64,000 nucleotides of DNA from Candidatus Gastranaerophilales bacterium (GTDB lineage Bacteria; Cyanobacteriota; Vampirovibrionia; Gastranaerophilales; Gastranaerophilaceae). The notes under the pieces are model-generated. The model did not search any database, had not been told where the DNA came from, and saw nothing but the letters and a program-made list of their open reading frames with translations. The stretch spans positions 124,001-188,000 of the forward strand of contig CANQRH010000001.1 in assembly GCA_947626225.1 (NCBI GenBank). Reading direction: 5' to 3'. The position numbers and the translations under genes were made by a program. Positions 16,753 to 25,749 of the stretch are shown piece by piece. Within the stretch, counting starts at the first letter, position 1. Each line of letters begins with the position of its first letter.

Positions 16753-17424
16753 TTACCATGGATAATCATCCGCAATTTTCCAGCCGTCGTGGATAATTTT
16801 ATTTCCGCAGGCATAACCTGATTGATAGCAGGAATGCCACATTTGCTCGCGGTCTTCTTTATCAGGTTCAGAATAACCTGTTGCCAGACCTCCGGGCACG
16901 ACAGTAAATGCAAATACGTCTTTAGAATACTGATTGGGTTTTGCAAAGCCGTTTAAATCAAAAATTATACCACGTGCTTTGTTGTTTGAATAAAATCCGT
17001 CAATTGAAATAAATACTCCGTTATTGATTTTTGCTGTAAAAGAATTGTCATTGCCAAGAGTACCTTTGGCATTTGTAGTAAGTCTGTCACCATTAACGTA
17101 TCTGTATATAATACGTTTTTTTATTTCGGATTGCGGGACTTCTTGATATGATTTAATATAGTTTTTCAAATATTTGTTATAAAAATCTTTTGCAGATAAC
17201 TGGTAATTCCAATCTTCCATACTTCCGTTGTCTATTTCGGATAATTTGAGTGCCTGCAGAACAGTAGAATAAGCTTTTTTCAACTGTGTTACGGTTTGCT
17301 GTTTTTGATAATTTACAATTAAATTCGGCATTGTAAGCGCCGCAACAACGCCGATGATGCCAAGGGTTATTAAAACCTCTGCAAGTGTAAACGCCGCTTT
17401 GTCATGCTGAACTTGTTTCAGCAT
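16753..17424 (-). CDS. Pseudopilin (FTLAEVLITLGIIGV family), phase-variable upstream leader
   Basis: The body encodes a 223-aa prepilin-like protein: the leader end DKAA, then FTLAEVLITLGIIGV and AALTMPNLIVNYQ, followed by an extracytoplasmic domain with SEIDNGSMEDWN and the C-terminal KIIHDGWKIADDYPW. It is paralogous to the gene at 60264 (same GWKISKDYPW tail). The ATG at 17424 lies inside a REP-like palindrome and has no Shine-Dalgarno. The only well-supported start is ATG 17675 (GGAGG upstream), which is out of frame because a C9 run intervenes; one more C would join it to this frame without any stop. In the given sequence expression is therefore uncertain. Confidence 0.8.
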   Translation of the reverse strand: MLKQVQHDKAAFTLAEVLITLGIIGVVAALTMPNLIVNYQKQQTVTQLKKAYSTVLQALKLSEIDNGSMEDWNYQLSAKDFYNKYLKNYIKSYQEVPQSEIKKRIIYRYVNGDRLTTNAKGTLGNDNSFTAKINNGVFISIDGFYSNNKARGIIFDLNGFAKPNQYSKDVFAFTVVPGGLATGYSEPDKEDREQMWHSCYQSGYACGNKIIHDGWKIADDYPW

Positions 17425-17460
17425 CTCATGTTTGAGACCCTGAAACGAGTTCAGGGTGAC
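17401..17460. repeat. REP-like palindromic repeat inside pseudopilin 5' region
   Basis: Two related arms in inverted orientation, GTCATGCTGAACTTGTTTCA and the reverse complement of GTCACCCTGAACTCGTTTCA, span 60 bases. Each arm can also fold on itself (TGCTGAA/TTCAGCA; CCCTGAA/TTCAGGG). Read in frame it gives the VTLNSFQGLKHEMLKQVQHD peptide, a well-known translation of dispersed intergenic repeats in several bacteria. It supplies the residues just before the pseudopilin cleavage motif. Confidence 0.8.
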
Positions 17461-17675
17461 ATTATCAGTTTGCTTCGCAAACGGTAATAAGCCTATCTTC
17501 CTACCTTCATATCTTCCTATCTTCGAAACAGTGTTTCTTCCACAACACAATTTGTCGGCATGGCAATGACGACCTACAATTTTCCCCCTAAATAATCCCG
17601 AAAAATAATCTAAAAAGTCAATTATCGACTTGTCGGGGGGGGGCCACTGACTGCATTATTTTTAAATCTCAACAT
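17425..17675 (-). other. Out-of-frame leader of the pseudopilin gene with C9 tract
   Basis: ATG at 17675 (TTG AGA TTT AAA follow) has a GGAGG ribosome-binding site 10 bases upstream. After 11 codons it enters a C9 run (17643-17635), then stops within four codons in the present frame. If the run had 10 C, the frame would continue unbroken through about 210 bases, including the REP-like repeat, into FTLAEVLITLG. This 446-base gap between the pseudopilin and secA contains no other gene I can support. Confidence 0.7.
17635..17643. repeat. Poly-G (G9) tract
   Basis: Nine G on the plus strand, within the N-terminal coding region (as CCC codons) of the minus-strand pseudopilin. Long enough for slipped-strand length change. 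Confidence 0.85.
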
Positions 17676-17870
17676 ATAAATACCTCCATTTAAACTCATT
17701 ATTTACGATAAAGTGGTTTTTGTCAACCCCGTCTTGGATAAATTTTACACGTGTTGGTCAGAGGCTTTTGTGGACCTTTTCGCTGAAAAATAAATTTTTC
17801 CTTAAGATTTAACAAAAATTCCTTGTCTGTGTTAGTATTGAAATAAAGACACGGAGAGGAAAATTTTATA

Positions 17871-20498
17871 ATGCTTAGTTTTTTATTCAAAATGTTGGGC
17901 GACCCTAACGAAAAAAAAGTTAAAAATATAATGGGAATTATTGACCATATCAATGCTTTGGAACCTCAATTTGAGGCAATGACAGATGATGAGCTTAAGG
18001 CAAAAACAGGCGAATTTAAAGAGATTTTGGCAAAACGTCCCACTTCAAAAGATTTTAAAACGGATAGAAAACTTGAAAAAGAAGCATTGGATAAAATTCT
18101 TCCCGAAGCTTTTGCAACTGTCCGCGAGGCAGGCAAACGTGTTTTGAATATGCGTCATTTTGATGTTCAGCTTATCGGCGGTTATTTTCTCCATAACGGG
18201 CATATTGCCGAGATGAGAACAGGTGAAGGTAAAACACTTGTCGCAACGTTACCCGCTTATTTGAATGCTTTGACGGGCAAGGGAGTTCACGTCATTACCG
18301 TAAATGATTATCTGGCAAAACGTGACAGCGAATGGATGGGTAAAATTTACAAATTTTTAGGGCTTACGGTCGGCGTAATCCTTTCCGGCGGAAAAACTGC
18401 CGAAGATTTTGAAGCTAAAAAGGCGGCTTACGACTGTGATATCACTTACGGCACAAACAACGAATTCGGTTTTGATTATTTGAGAGATAATATGGCGGGA
18501 AATTTGAACATGCTTGTTCAAAGGCCATACAACTACGCTATTATAGATGAAGTTGACAGTATTTTGATTGACGAGGCAAGAACTCCTCTTATCATCAGCG
18601 GACGGCTCGACAAATCCGCCGAAACATATCATCTTATGGCTAAAGTCGCTCCGCAGCTGGAAAAAGTTAAAGATTACGAAGTCGATGAAAAAAATAAAAA
18701 TATTATTTTAACCGAAGACGGTATCGACAGAGCGCAGGAAATTATCGGAGTAAAAGACCTTTTTGATATCAACACGCAATATGCGCATCATCTTTTACAG
18801 GCGCTTAAAGCAAAAGAATTGTTTATCAAAGACACGGATTATGTTGTTAAAAACGGCGAAGTAATGATTGTTGATGAGTTCACCGGACGTATAATGGAAG
18901 GCAGGCGTTGGTCTGACGGGCTTCATCAGGCAATCGAGGCTAAGGAAGGGGTTCAAATTCAGGACGAAACCCAAACGCTTGCAAGCATAACTTTCCAAAA
19001 CCTGTTCAGACTTTATCCTAAATTGGCGGGTATGACAGGTACGGCAATGACGGAAGAAGCCGAATTCGGAAAGATTTACAACCTTGAAGTTACGTCAATC
19101 CCGACCAACAAGCCGGATATCAGAATAAATTATCCCGATATTATCTACAAAACCGAACGTGCTAAATACAATGCGGTAGTGGAAGATATCATTAAAATGC
19201 ACAAAATCGGCAGACCTGTTCTTGTCGGTACGATAAGTATTGAAAAATCGGAATACGTTTCGGCATTATTGAAAGAGCGCAGAATTCCGCATAACGTATT
19301 GAACGCCAAGCACCACGAAAAAGAAGCTTACATAATCGCGCAGGCAGGCAGAGTCGGAGCGGTTACAATCGCAACAAACATGGCGGGACGCGGAACGGAT
19401 ATTCTCTTAGGCGGTAACGCTGAATTTCTTGCAAAAGAAATGCTTGATACCCGCGGTATTACACCGGAACATCCGAATTATGAAAAAGAAAAGGAAACCG
19501 CATTAAAAGAAGCCCGTTCAATTACCGAAGATGAACATGCAAAAGTGGTGGAAGTCGGAGGGCTCCATGTAATCGGAACGGAACGCCATGAGTCAAGACG
19601 TATTGACAACCAGTTGAGAGGGCGTGCGGCTCGTCAGGGCGATCCCGGTTCAACAAGATTTTTCCTTTCTCTTGAAGATAATCTTATGAGAATCTTCGGC
19701 GGTGAAAAAATTACCGCGTTAATGAACATGCTTAACGTTGAAGAAGATTTGGCAATAGAAAATACGCTTATCACAAAACAAATTCAATCCGCGCAGAAAA
19801 AAGTCGAAACCTATCACTTTGACATCAGAAAAAGCGTGCTTGAATACGATGATGTAATGAATATTCAGCGTGAAAAATTCTATGCACAGAGAAGAAAAGT
19901 TCTGGCGGGCAAAAACTTGTCCGAAGATATCAGATATATGATTGAAAAAGAAATCGACAGGCTTTTAAGAAGTTATATCGCGCCGGATATGCACCCTGAA
20001 GAATATATCTATGAAGATTTACAAACCATGATAAAAGAACTTCATTCAATTATTCCGCAGCTTTCGGGAGTTCAGGTTTCCGATGTTCAAAATTTGAGGT
20101 TTGAACCCATTTATGACAAACTTAAAGACCTTGCTTTGAATGCTTACAGAGAGCATGAGCAGGAAGTTATCAATTTCTACAATCAGGTTGTTTCCCAATA
20201 CGATACCGAAGCTGTTTTGCAGGAAGCGTTCAGCGATAACAACGTTATAAGAAATCTTGAAAGAGATATTTTGCTCAGAGTTGTTGACAACAAATGGATT
20301 GACCACCTTCACAATATTGATATGCTCAGGGACGGAATAGGTTTGAGAGCATACGGACAGAAAGATCCGTTAATCGAGTACAAACGCGAAGCATACGATT
20401 TGTTCAACAAAATGATGTATGAAATTCAGGGCGATACGGTAAAACATCTGTTCAGAACAAAATTCGGGATACAGGTTATCGGCCCCGAACAGGCTTAG
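17871..20498 (+). CDS. secA: Protein translocase ATPase SecA
   Basis: Cytoplasmic motor driving preproteins through SecYEG. The 875-aa protein has Walker [10 protein letters not shown] (about 107), Walker B/DEAD-like [12 protein letters not shown], the preprotein cross-linking domain, the second nucleotide-binding fold with [13 protein letters not shown] and [12 protein letters not shown], and the helical scaffold/wing region. It ends in IQVIGPEQA with no C-terminal Cys-rich zinc (SEC-C) motif, like several lineages that dispense with SecB. GGAGAGGA precedes the ATG. Its stop overlaps the convergent HTH gene by 4 bases. It sits in the middle of the pseudopilin cluster, although it is a housekeeping gene. 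Confidence 0.98.
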   Translation: MLSFLFKMLGDPNEKKVKNIMGIIDHINALEPQFEAMTDDELKAKTGEFKEILAKRPTSKDFKTDRKLEKEALDKILPEAFATVREAGKRVLNMRHFDVQLIGGYFLHNGHIAEMRTGEGKTLVATLPAYLNALTGKGVHVITVNDYLAKRDSEWMGKIYKFLGLTVGVILSGGKTAEDFEAKKAAYDCDITYGTNNEFGFDYLRDNMAGNLNMLVQRPYNYAIIDEVDSILIDEARTPLIISGRLDKSAETYHLMAKVAPQLEKVKDYEVDEKNKNIILTEDGIDRAQEIIGVKDLFDINTQYAHHLLQALKAKELFIKDTDYVVKNGEVMIVDEFTGRIMEGRRWSDGLHQAIEAKEGVQIQDETQTLASITFQNLFRLYPKLAGMTGTAMTEEAEFGKIYNLEVTSIPTNKPDIRINYPDIIYKTERAKYNAVVEDIIKMHKIGRPVLVGTISIEKSEYVSALLKERRIPHNVLNAKHHEKEAYIIAQAGRVGAVTIATNMAGRGTDILLGGNAEFLAKEMLDTRGITPEHPNYEKEKETALKEARSITEDEHAKVVEVGGLHVIGTERHESRRIDNQLRGRAARQGDPGSTRFFLSLEDNLMRIFGGEKITALMNMLNVEEDLAIENTLITKQIQSAQKKVETYHFDIRKSVLEYDDVMNIQREKFYAQRRKVLAGKNLSEDIRYMIEKEIDRLLRSYIAPDMHPEEYIYEDLQTMIKELHSIIPQLSGVQVSDVQNLRFEPIYDKLKDLALNAYREHEQEVINFYNQVVSQYDTEAVLQEAFSDNNVIRNLERDILLRVVDNKWIDHLHNIDMLRDGIGLRAYGQKDPLIEYKREAYDLFNKMMYEIQGDTVKHLFRTKFGIQVIGPEQA

Positions 20499-20809
20499 TT
20501 TACGAGAGCTTTAACAATTTTGTATATATCTTTGACTTTATTCGGATTATTGTTAAGAATCTCTATAATTTCCTCAATCAACTGGTTTTGATGCTTAAAA
20601 TGTCCGAACTCAAAAAGTTCATGCGGTTCAATTTCAAGTACGTCAATTATCTTTTCAAGGGTATCTGCCGAACAAAAATGTGCGCCCGCTTCAATGTAAC
20701 TAAGGGTATTTTGAGCAGTGTCAATCATCTCTGCGAATTTTTCCTGAGTTAAGGATTTGTTTTTTCGCAGCTCTTTAATTCTCCTGCCAATTTGTTTTTT
20801 TAATTCCAT
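20495..20809 (-). CDS. XRE-family regulator divergent from tandem pseudopilin genes
   Basis: A 104-aa protein: Cro/C1-type HTH ([20 protein letters not shown], recognition part [12 protein letters not shown]) and a C-terminal helical tail ([20 protein letters not shown], then IYKIVKALV). It is paralogous to the protein at 14879-15196. It is transcribed away from the pseudopilin at 20951 across a 141-base region containing a consensus promoter with an inverted repeat between its -35 and -10 boxes. A repressor of the pilin promoter, and possibly of itself, is the simplest reading. Confidence 0.9.
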   Translation of the reverse strand: MELKKQIGRRIKELRKNKSLTQEKFAEMIDTAQNTLSYIEAGAHFCSADTLEKIIDVLEIEPHELFEFGHFKHQNQLIEEIIEILNNNPNKVKDIYKIVKALVN

Positions 20810-20875
20810 GTAACCTCATAAATAAGAATAAGTTTTTCATAAGATTAAAAAAATAAATCAAATATGATAAAACTA

Positions 20876-20904
20876 TTGACAAATATCACGTATAATGATA
20901 TAAT
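20876..20904 (+). promoter_or_regulatory. Consensus pseudopilin promoter with inverted-repeat operator
   Basis: TTGACA (20876-20881), 17-base spacer and TATAAT (20899-20904) make a perfect sigma-70 promoter. ATATCA (20883-20888) and TGATAT (20896-20901) form an inverted repeat over the spacer and -10, as expected for occlusion by the divergent HTH protein. Confidence 0.8.
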
Positions 20905-20950
20905 ATAAATATTAATGATTTTTTACGGTGGAATTATCAATGGAGGATAT

Positions 20951-21661
20951 ATGTTAAAAAAATCAAAAATTATTAGGAAAAGGGCTTTCACGTTAGCGGA
21001 AACTCTGGTTACTTTGGTGATTATCGGGGTTGTAGCCGTAATGGTACTTCCCGTTCTGATTAATAACATCAGGGATAAACAGTTTGATGCATTGGCTAAC
21101 AAAGCAAAACGAACTATCGTTAACGGTTACAAGTTGATGATGTCACGTCAGGAAATCGCAGATGTAAATCTTATCGATTTTTTGGGCAGATGTAACAATT
21201 TAAATGACAAAGCTTGTGTATCATTAGCACACAAGGCAAGTTTCAACGTTCTGGATGACTCGGCAAATTCTTTTAATGTTGACAGACTGCCTTCCAAATA
21301 TTCAATACAGAACAGTTATGATCAGTCACCGTTCAAATGGTCGGATGCAAAATACATCTTTTCTACACCGGACGGTATAATCTACGGACTTGTACCGAGT
21401 GAAAATAATACAACAATTGATGTTGTTACTGACTTGAACTCCTCTAACAGACCGAATACCGTTTTCAGGGATTTGAGAAAATACAGATTCAGCGGACACG
21501 GTGAGATTTACGATGTAACTCAGGAACTCGCTCCGGGTGTCAAATGCAGTTGGGAACATATGGAAGCTTGTACATCAGAAGAAATGTGTCTGGGTGCGGA
21601 ATCACCGGAAGGTCACCAGACAGTTTGGGATGATGGACGTTGCTATCAAGACGAAGTATAA
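20951..21661 (+). CDS. Pseudopilin, tandem copy 1
   Basis: A 236-aa prepilin-like protein: short basic leader MLKKSKIIRKRA, then FTLAETLVTLVIIGVVAVMV with Glu at +5, and a hydrophobic N-terminal helix. The ectodomain (about 35-236) has four or more Cys and the conserved stretches SPFKWSDAKYIF, TPDGIIYGLVPSE and FRDLRKYRFSGHGEIYDVT. It is about 70% identical by eye to the next gene, so a recent tandem duplication is clear. GGAGG precedes the ATG at 20951. Followed by a strong terminator. Secretion or assembly would need a type II/type IV-pilus machine, not seen in this window. Confidence 0.88.
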   Translation: MLKKSKIIRKRAFTLAETLVTLVIIGVVAVMVLPVLINNIRDKQFDALANKAKRTIVNGYKLMMSRQEIADVNLIDFLGRCNNLNDKACVSLAHKASFNVLDDSANSFNVDRLPSKYSIQNSYDQSPFKWSDAKYIFSTPDGIIYGLVPSENNTTIDVVTDLNSSNRPNTVFRDLRKYRFSGHGEIYDVTQELAPGVKCSWEHMEACTSEEMCLGAESPEGHQTVWDDGRCYQDEV

Positions 21662-21707
21662 ATTTTAAATTATTTCACATTTTTGCATGTAATTACCATG
21701 TCAGATT

Positions 21708-21739
21708 GGTTACGGCCGATAAAGCGGCCGTAACCTTTT
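21708..21739 (+). terminator. Rho-independent terminator after pseudopilin copy 1
   Basis: The 11-bp perfect stem GGTTACGGCCG / CGGCCGTAACC, loop ATAAAG, is followed by TTTT. Confidence 0.9.
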
Positions 21740-21745
21740 CATGTC

Positions 21746-21774
21746 TTGACAAAATTTAAATTATAGTGTAAAAT
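21746..21774 (+). promoter_or_regulatory. Promoter of pseudopilin copy 2
   Basis: TTGACA at 21746-21751, 17-base spacer, TAAAAT at 21769-21774, 30 bases before the start at 21805. Unlike copy 1 it has no obvious inverted repeat over the spacer. Confidence 0.75.
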
Positions 21775-21804
21775 AGAAAACGGATAGGATAATATGGAGG
21801 GTAT

Positions 21805-22575
21805 ATGAATTACAAATTTAGAATGTCCGATAGGGGGGGGGGCTTCACGTTGGCCGAAACCCTTATCACTCTTGGAATTATCGGTGTTGTAGCCGTATTA
21901 GTGCTTCCCGTAATGATTAACAATATCCGGGATAAACAGTTTGAAGCACTTGCTAACAAGGCAAAACGAACTATCGTTAACGGTTACAAATTGATGATGT
22001 CGCGTCAGGAAATTGCAGACGTCAAACTTATTGATTTTTTGGGACGATGCAATGAACTTAGTGATACAGGATGTGTATCACTCGCCCATAAGGGGAGCTT
22101 TAATTTACTGCAGGATTCGGCTGATTCTTTATCAACCGACAGACTGCCCGCCGAATATTCAATTATGAACAGCGGCGACAAATCTCCGTTCAAATGGTCG
22201 GATGCAAAATACATCTTTATTACACCGGACGGTATAATCTACGGGCTTTTGCCGAGCGATAGTAATTTATCGATTGATGTGGTTGCTGACTTGAACTCCG
22301 CTAACAAACCGAATACTGTTTTCAGGGATTTAAGAAAGTACAGATTCAGCGGACACGGTGAAATTTTTGATGTAACCGAAGAACTCGCTCAATCAAGCGC
22401 ATGCAAATGGGATAACTTAACTGCTTGCACAACCCAAGAAATGTGTATGAGTGTAACACCACCTAAAGATAGTGTTGAAATGGTTTGGGTAGACGATAAT
22501 TATAAGGGTGATATAGCGAAAGAAACAGTTTTCGCTAAAGGTAAGAACAGATGTTCTTATATATCACCGGGCTAA
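21805..22575 (+). CDS. Pseudopilin, tandem copy 2, with G10 tract in the prepilin leader
   Basis: A 256-aa paralog of the previous gene. The leader MNYKFRMSDRGGG is followed by FTLAETLITLGIIGVVAVLV. The three Gly codons and part of the Arg codon are a run of ten G (21833-21842), so the glycine at the prepilin peptidase cleavage site is itself encoded by the tract. Ten G keeps the frame; 9 or 11 would not. The ectodomain shares SPFKWSDAKYIF and FRDLRKYRFSGHGEIFDVT with copy 1, then ends in a longer, different tail (EMVWVDDNYKGDIAKE onward). GGAGG precedes the ATG. A phase-variable switch of a surface or secreted pilin-like protein is the natural interpretation. Confidence 0.9.
   Translation: MNYKFRMSDRGGGFTLAETLITLGIIGVVAVLVLPVMINNIRDKQFEALANKAKRTIVNGYKLMMSRQEIADVKLIDFLGRCNELSDTGCVSLAHKGSFNLLQDSADSLSTDRLPAEYSIMNSGDKSPFKWSDAKYIFITPDGIIYGLLPSDSNLSIDVVADLNSANKPNTVFRDLRKYRFSGHGEIFDVTEELAQSSACKWDNLTACTTQEMCMSVTPPKDSVEMVWVDDNYKGDIAKETVFAKGKNRCSYISPG
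21833..21842 (+). repeat. Poly-G (G10) tract in prepilin leader
   Basis: Ten consecutive G in codons 10-13 of the pseudopilin at 21805; in frame at this length. Confidence 0.9.
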
Positions 22576-22596
22576 ATCCGAAATAATGAATAATGA

Positions 22597-22633
22597 ATTA
22601 TTCCGGCATTTGAATTTCTTATGCCGGAATAAT
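22597..22633 (+). other. 13-bp hairpin between pseudopilin copy 2 and membrane protein
   Basis: ATTATTCCGGCAT / ATGCCGGAATAAT with an 11-base loop. No T-run follows, so it may be an mRNA stabiliser, processing site or leaky attenuator rather than a full terminator. It separates two same-strand genes. Confidence 0.6.
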
Positions 22634-22650
22634 ATTAAAAGGAGAGCTTT

Positions 22651-23796
22651 TTGATATCAGATGTTTTAAAAAAAATTAATCCCGCGTATTTCTTTATAAT
22701 ACTCTATATTATTACAACAATACCCGCGATTATGTATGGTACGGTATGGGATAAGTTATACTACAAGTATTCCGATATTTTGCTGATAACCGAATACGTA
22801 CTCTTTTCCTTATTTATACTATTCAGCATATTTATCTATAAAACATATACACTTAAAAAATTTCTTATACATCTGTTAATAACGCTTGTAATACTGTTTG
22901 TTTCAATAAATGCGCATAAACATTACATTTTTAATTTATGGATGTTTATATTATGCACATCGGGAATAAGTTTCAAAGATATAGCAAAAATTGCCCTTAC
23001 AATCACATCCGTTTGTGTTTCGACAATTTTTTTACTGGTGGTTTTCAAACAAGGTGCCAATCTGGTAATCCCCCGATTGGAAGCCGTTTACTTAAACCGA
23101 TATTCTTTCGGCTTTATCGGGCCTAATATATTCGCCGCATATCTTGTACAGATTTGCCTCGCTTTGACATACGTAAGATGGAAAAAATTCGGAATTCTTG
23201 ATAATTTATTTATATTCTCCGTGTTTTGTCTTGTGCTTTTCTGTGCAAACAGCAGAACTATGTCAATAGTGCTTCTTGCCGCGCTTGTGATGATTAATTT
23301 ATCCAAATATGTATTGAAAAATTATGCGGATAAATTTATGTATTTCATTTCAAACTCGGTGATGTTTTTGTGCCCGTTATTTTCATTTGTTACGGCAAAA
23401 TTGTTCTGTAACTCCGTTCCGTTTGCACTGATGTTGAACGACCTTGTATCCTGCAGAATTCGCAATATTTGCTTTTGCATGCACGAATTTCCGCTGACTT
23501 GGTTCGGAAATTGGATACAAGTAAGGGGAGATTTGTACGTTCTGGTAAATATATACGCCGTATTGCTTTTAAAATACGGTATCGTGCTGTCTTTAATGTT
23601 TTTTATTGCATTTTTTATGATTTTAAAAAAAGGACGCAAAAATATTCCGCTTTTGATAATCTTAACGGCAGGCTTTTTACAAGGTTTCGGAGAAACTTAT
23701 TTCCTTACTTCGTATGCTAACTTCGGAATTTTCGCACTCTCATATCTGCTAAATAATAAAGACCTGCTTAATGATGAAAAATCCCTTTTTACATAA
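22651..23796 (+). CDS. Polytopic membrane protein of the O-antigen ligase/polymerase type
   Basis: A 381-aa protein with about 10 hydrophobic segments. Features recalling the Wzy/WaaL/PglL superfamily are a central FGFIGPNIFAAYLVQI, the segment NSRTMSIVLLAAL and a large extracytoplasmic loop (about 255-300, with CFCMHEFPLTWFGNW). Such proteins join or polymerise lipid-linked sugars, or transfer glycans to pilins. The start is TTG at 22651, with AAAGGAG 7 bases upstream. It is 75 bases downstream of pseudopilin copy 2 on the same strand, so pilin O-glycosylation is possible but unproven. It converges with tmk, 5 bases away. Confidence 0.7.
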   Translation: MISDVLKKINPAYFFIILYIITTIPAIMYGTVWDKLYYKYSDILLITEYVLFSLFILFSIFIYKTYTLKKFLIHLLITLVILFVSINAHKHYIFNLWMFILCTSGISFKDIAKIALTITSVCVSTIFLLVVFKQGANLVIPRLEAVYLNRYSFGFIGPNIFAAYLVQICLALTYVRWKKFGILDNLFIFSVFCLVLFCANSRTMSIVLLAALVMINLSKYVLKNYADKFMYFISNSVMFLCPLFSFVTAKLFCNSVPFALMLNDLVSCRIRNICFCMHEFPLTWFGNWIQVRGDLYVLVNIYAVLLLKYGIVLSLMFFIAFFMILKKGRKNIPLLIILTAGFLQGFGETYFLTSYANFGIFALSYLLNNKDLLNDEKSLFT

Positions 23797-23801
23797 ATTT
23801 T

Positions 23802-24413
23802 TTATAAAACGGAATTAATTAACTTAACCACGGATAAATGAATTTCTTCTATGGATTTTGATGCGTCTATTACTTTTATTCTCTCAGGCTCCTGCTTTGC
23901 AAGCTCAAGATAGCCCTTTCTTACGCGGTTTTGAAATTCTATGCCCGCACTTTCCATTCTGTCTTTATCTTTGCCTACACGCTTCATTGAAGTTTCAACA
24001 TCTATATCGAAAACAAAAGTTAAATCGGGCTTTCTGCCGTTTACCGCAAGGTCATTAAGCATTTTTATCCGTTCAATATCAAGCCCTCTGCCCCGGCCCT
24101 GATAAGCTACAGTAGAATCTATATGCCTGTCGCAAAGAACAATTTTCCCTTCCTCAACGGCGGGATTGATTATTATATCTATGTTCTGCGCCCTGTCTGC
24201 AAGAAAAAGAAAACTTTCACACCTGTCCGATACTTCTCCGTCATAGTTAAGCAAAATTTCTCTGACTTTCTCACCCAATCCTTTCGCACCGGGTTCGCGC
24301 GTGAGAACAACTTCATGCCCGTTATCTTTCAAATACCGCGCCAGCAAATTCATCTGAGTGGACTTTCCGCATCCGTCAGCACCTTCAAATGTGATAAATA
24401 ATCCCTTGCCCAT
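23802..24413 (-). CDS. tmk: Thymidylate kinase
   Basis: Phosphorylates dTMP to dTDP. A 203-aa protein with the P-loop FEGADGCGKSTQ, the DR[EH] nucleoside motif in VLTREPGAKGLGEKVR, LFLADRAQ, and the CDRHIDSTVAYQGRGRG lid-adjacent segment. Length is typical. Monocistronic by position, converging with the membrane protein gene and divergent from the M16 gene. Confidence 0.97.
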   Translation of the reverse strand: MGKGLFITFEGADGCGKSTQMNLLARYLKDNGHEVVLTREPGAKGLGEKVREILLNYDGEVSDRCESFLFLADRAQNIDIIINPAVEEGKIVLCDRHIDSTVAYQGRGRGLDIERIKMLNDLAVNGRKPDLTFVFDIDVETSMKRVGKDKDRMESAGIEFQNRVRKGYLELAKQEPERIKVIDASKSIEEIHLSVVKLINSVL

Positions 24414-24482
24414 ATTTTAATTATATCAAAAAAATTTGATTTTTTACCTCCGGCTGTGATAAAATTCATTCGGGAGAGTTAT

Positions 24483-25691
24483 ATGAACGAAAAATTTTCA
24501 AAACTTAAAAATAATATAAGTTTTATTTACAAAAAAAATCCTGACACCCCGCGCAGTGCTTTGAATTTTAACCTGTCGCTTCCGAGTGTCGATGTTCCTG
24601 CCGGAATTTACTGTCTTATGGTTCGCCTTTTTATGCAAGGAACTAAAACCCGTTCCGCACAACAACTTTCACGGGAACTCGACAGATACGCAATTGAATT
24701 TAGCGCCGAACTTAAACTCGATTATATAAAATTCAAGTTTGTCTGCCTTAATGAAGATTTTGACAAAGCAACGGAAATTTTTACCGATATAATTAAAAAT
24801 TCCACCTTTGAAGAATTTGAAAAAGAACGTACAAAACTTGAAGGCGAAATTATTGCTGAACTCGATTCCCCGAGAGCCGAAGTTATTGACTCGTTTTATA
24901 AAAATATTTACGAAGGGCACAGTTACGGTTACACAAATACCGTGATTCTGGAAAATTTGAAAAATATTACCAAACGGGATGTTACGGATGCTTACGATAA
25001 CGTCCTTAAAAACAGTAAAAAAGTAATCGCTTTCGCGGGAGACTTGGACTATGAAGAAGTTAAAGATAATCTTGAAAAAAATCTTTCCGATATCGCCGCT
25101 TCCGCAGACAATTTGCCCGATCTGAGAAAACCTGTCTTAACAGGCGCAAAGTATGATGAAATTATTAAAAATGACTTAAATCAGGCGCATATAATCAAGG
25201 GCTGGCTTATAAATAATAATGAAGATTTCCCCGCACTCTCGCTTTTAAATGTAATAATGGGCGCAAGCGGTTTATCTTCCAGACTTTTCCTTGAACTTCG
25301 GGATAAAAAAGGACTTGCTTATGTTGTCAGAAGCTCGTATGATAACGCACGTCTGGCATCAAACTTTTCCATTTATATTGCAACAGAACCTAAAAATATT
25401 GAGGTTTCTCTGAAAGGTTTTGAAGAAGAAACCCAAAAAATTAAAACCGTTCCGCCAAGTAAAGAAGAACTTGAAAATGCAATCAATAACCTTTTCGGCA
25501 AATGGGCTTTCGTAAGTGAAACCAATTCACAGCAGGCTCATTGGCTTGCACATTACGAAATCATCGGCGCGGGATATGATTTTCGCGATAAAATATCACG
25601 GGAAATTAAAAAAATTACTCCCGAAGATATTAAAAATTGCGCAAACAAATACCTGACGGATAAATATGTATTATCTGTCATAAAGCCGTAA
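24483..25691 (+). CDS. M16-family peptidase homolog lacking the zinc motif
   Basis: A 402-aa two-domain M16 fold. The C-terminal half keeps family landmarks (SGLSSRLFLELRDKKGLAYVVRSSY), and the segment after the active site is recognisable (ELxxEIIAELDSPRAEVIDSF). The place of the HxxEH zinc motif reads YCLMVRLFMQGT, so this copy cannot be catalytic by the usual mechanism. In several bacteria such inactive subunits pair with an active M16 subunit (as in the heterodimeric Sph2681/Sph2682-type enzymes). No active partner is adjacent here. ATG at 24483 is chosen for GGGAGAG just upstream. Confidence 0.85.
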   Translation: MNEKFSKLKNNISFIYKKNPDTPRSALNFNLSLPSVDVPAGIYCLMVRLFMQGTKTRSAQQLSRELDRYAIEFSAELKLDYIKFKFVCLNEDFDKATEIFTDIIKNSTFEEFEKERTKLEGEIIAELDSPRAEVIDSFYKNIYEGHSYGYTNTVILENLKNITKRDVTDAYDNVLKNSKKVIAFAGDLDYEEVKDNLEKNLSDIAASADNLPDLRKPVLTGAKYDEIIKNDLNQAHIIKGWLINNNEDFPALSLLNVIMGASGLSSRLFLELRDKKGLAYVVRSSYDNARLASNFSIYIATEPKNIEVSLKGFEEETQKIKTVPPSKEELENAINNLFGKWAFVSETNSQQAHWLAHYEIIGAGYDFRDKISREIKKITPEDIKNCANKYLTDKYVLSVIKP

Positions 25692-25749
25692 CCTCATCAG
25701 GTAATTTATTATACCCTTGAATATCGGATAATAATTTCAGGGGCATGTT

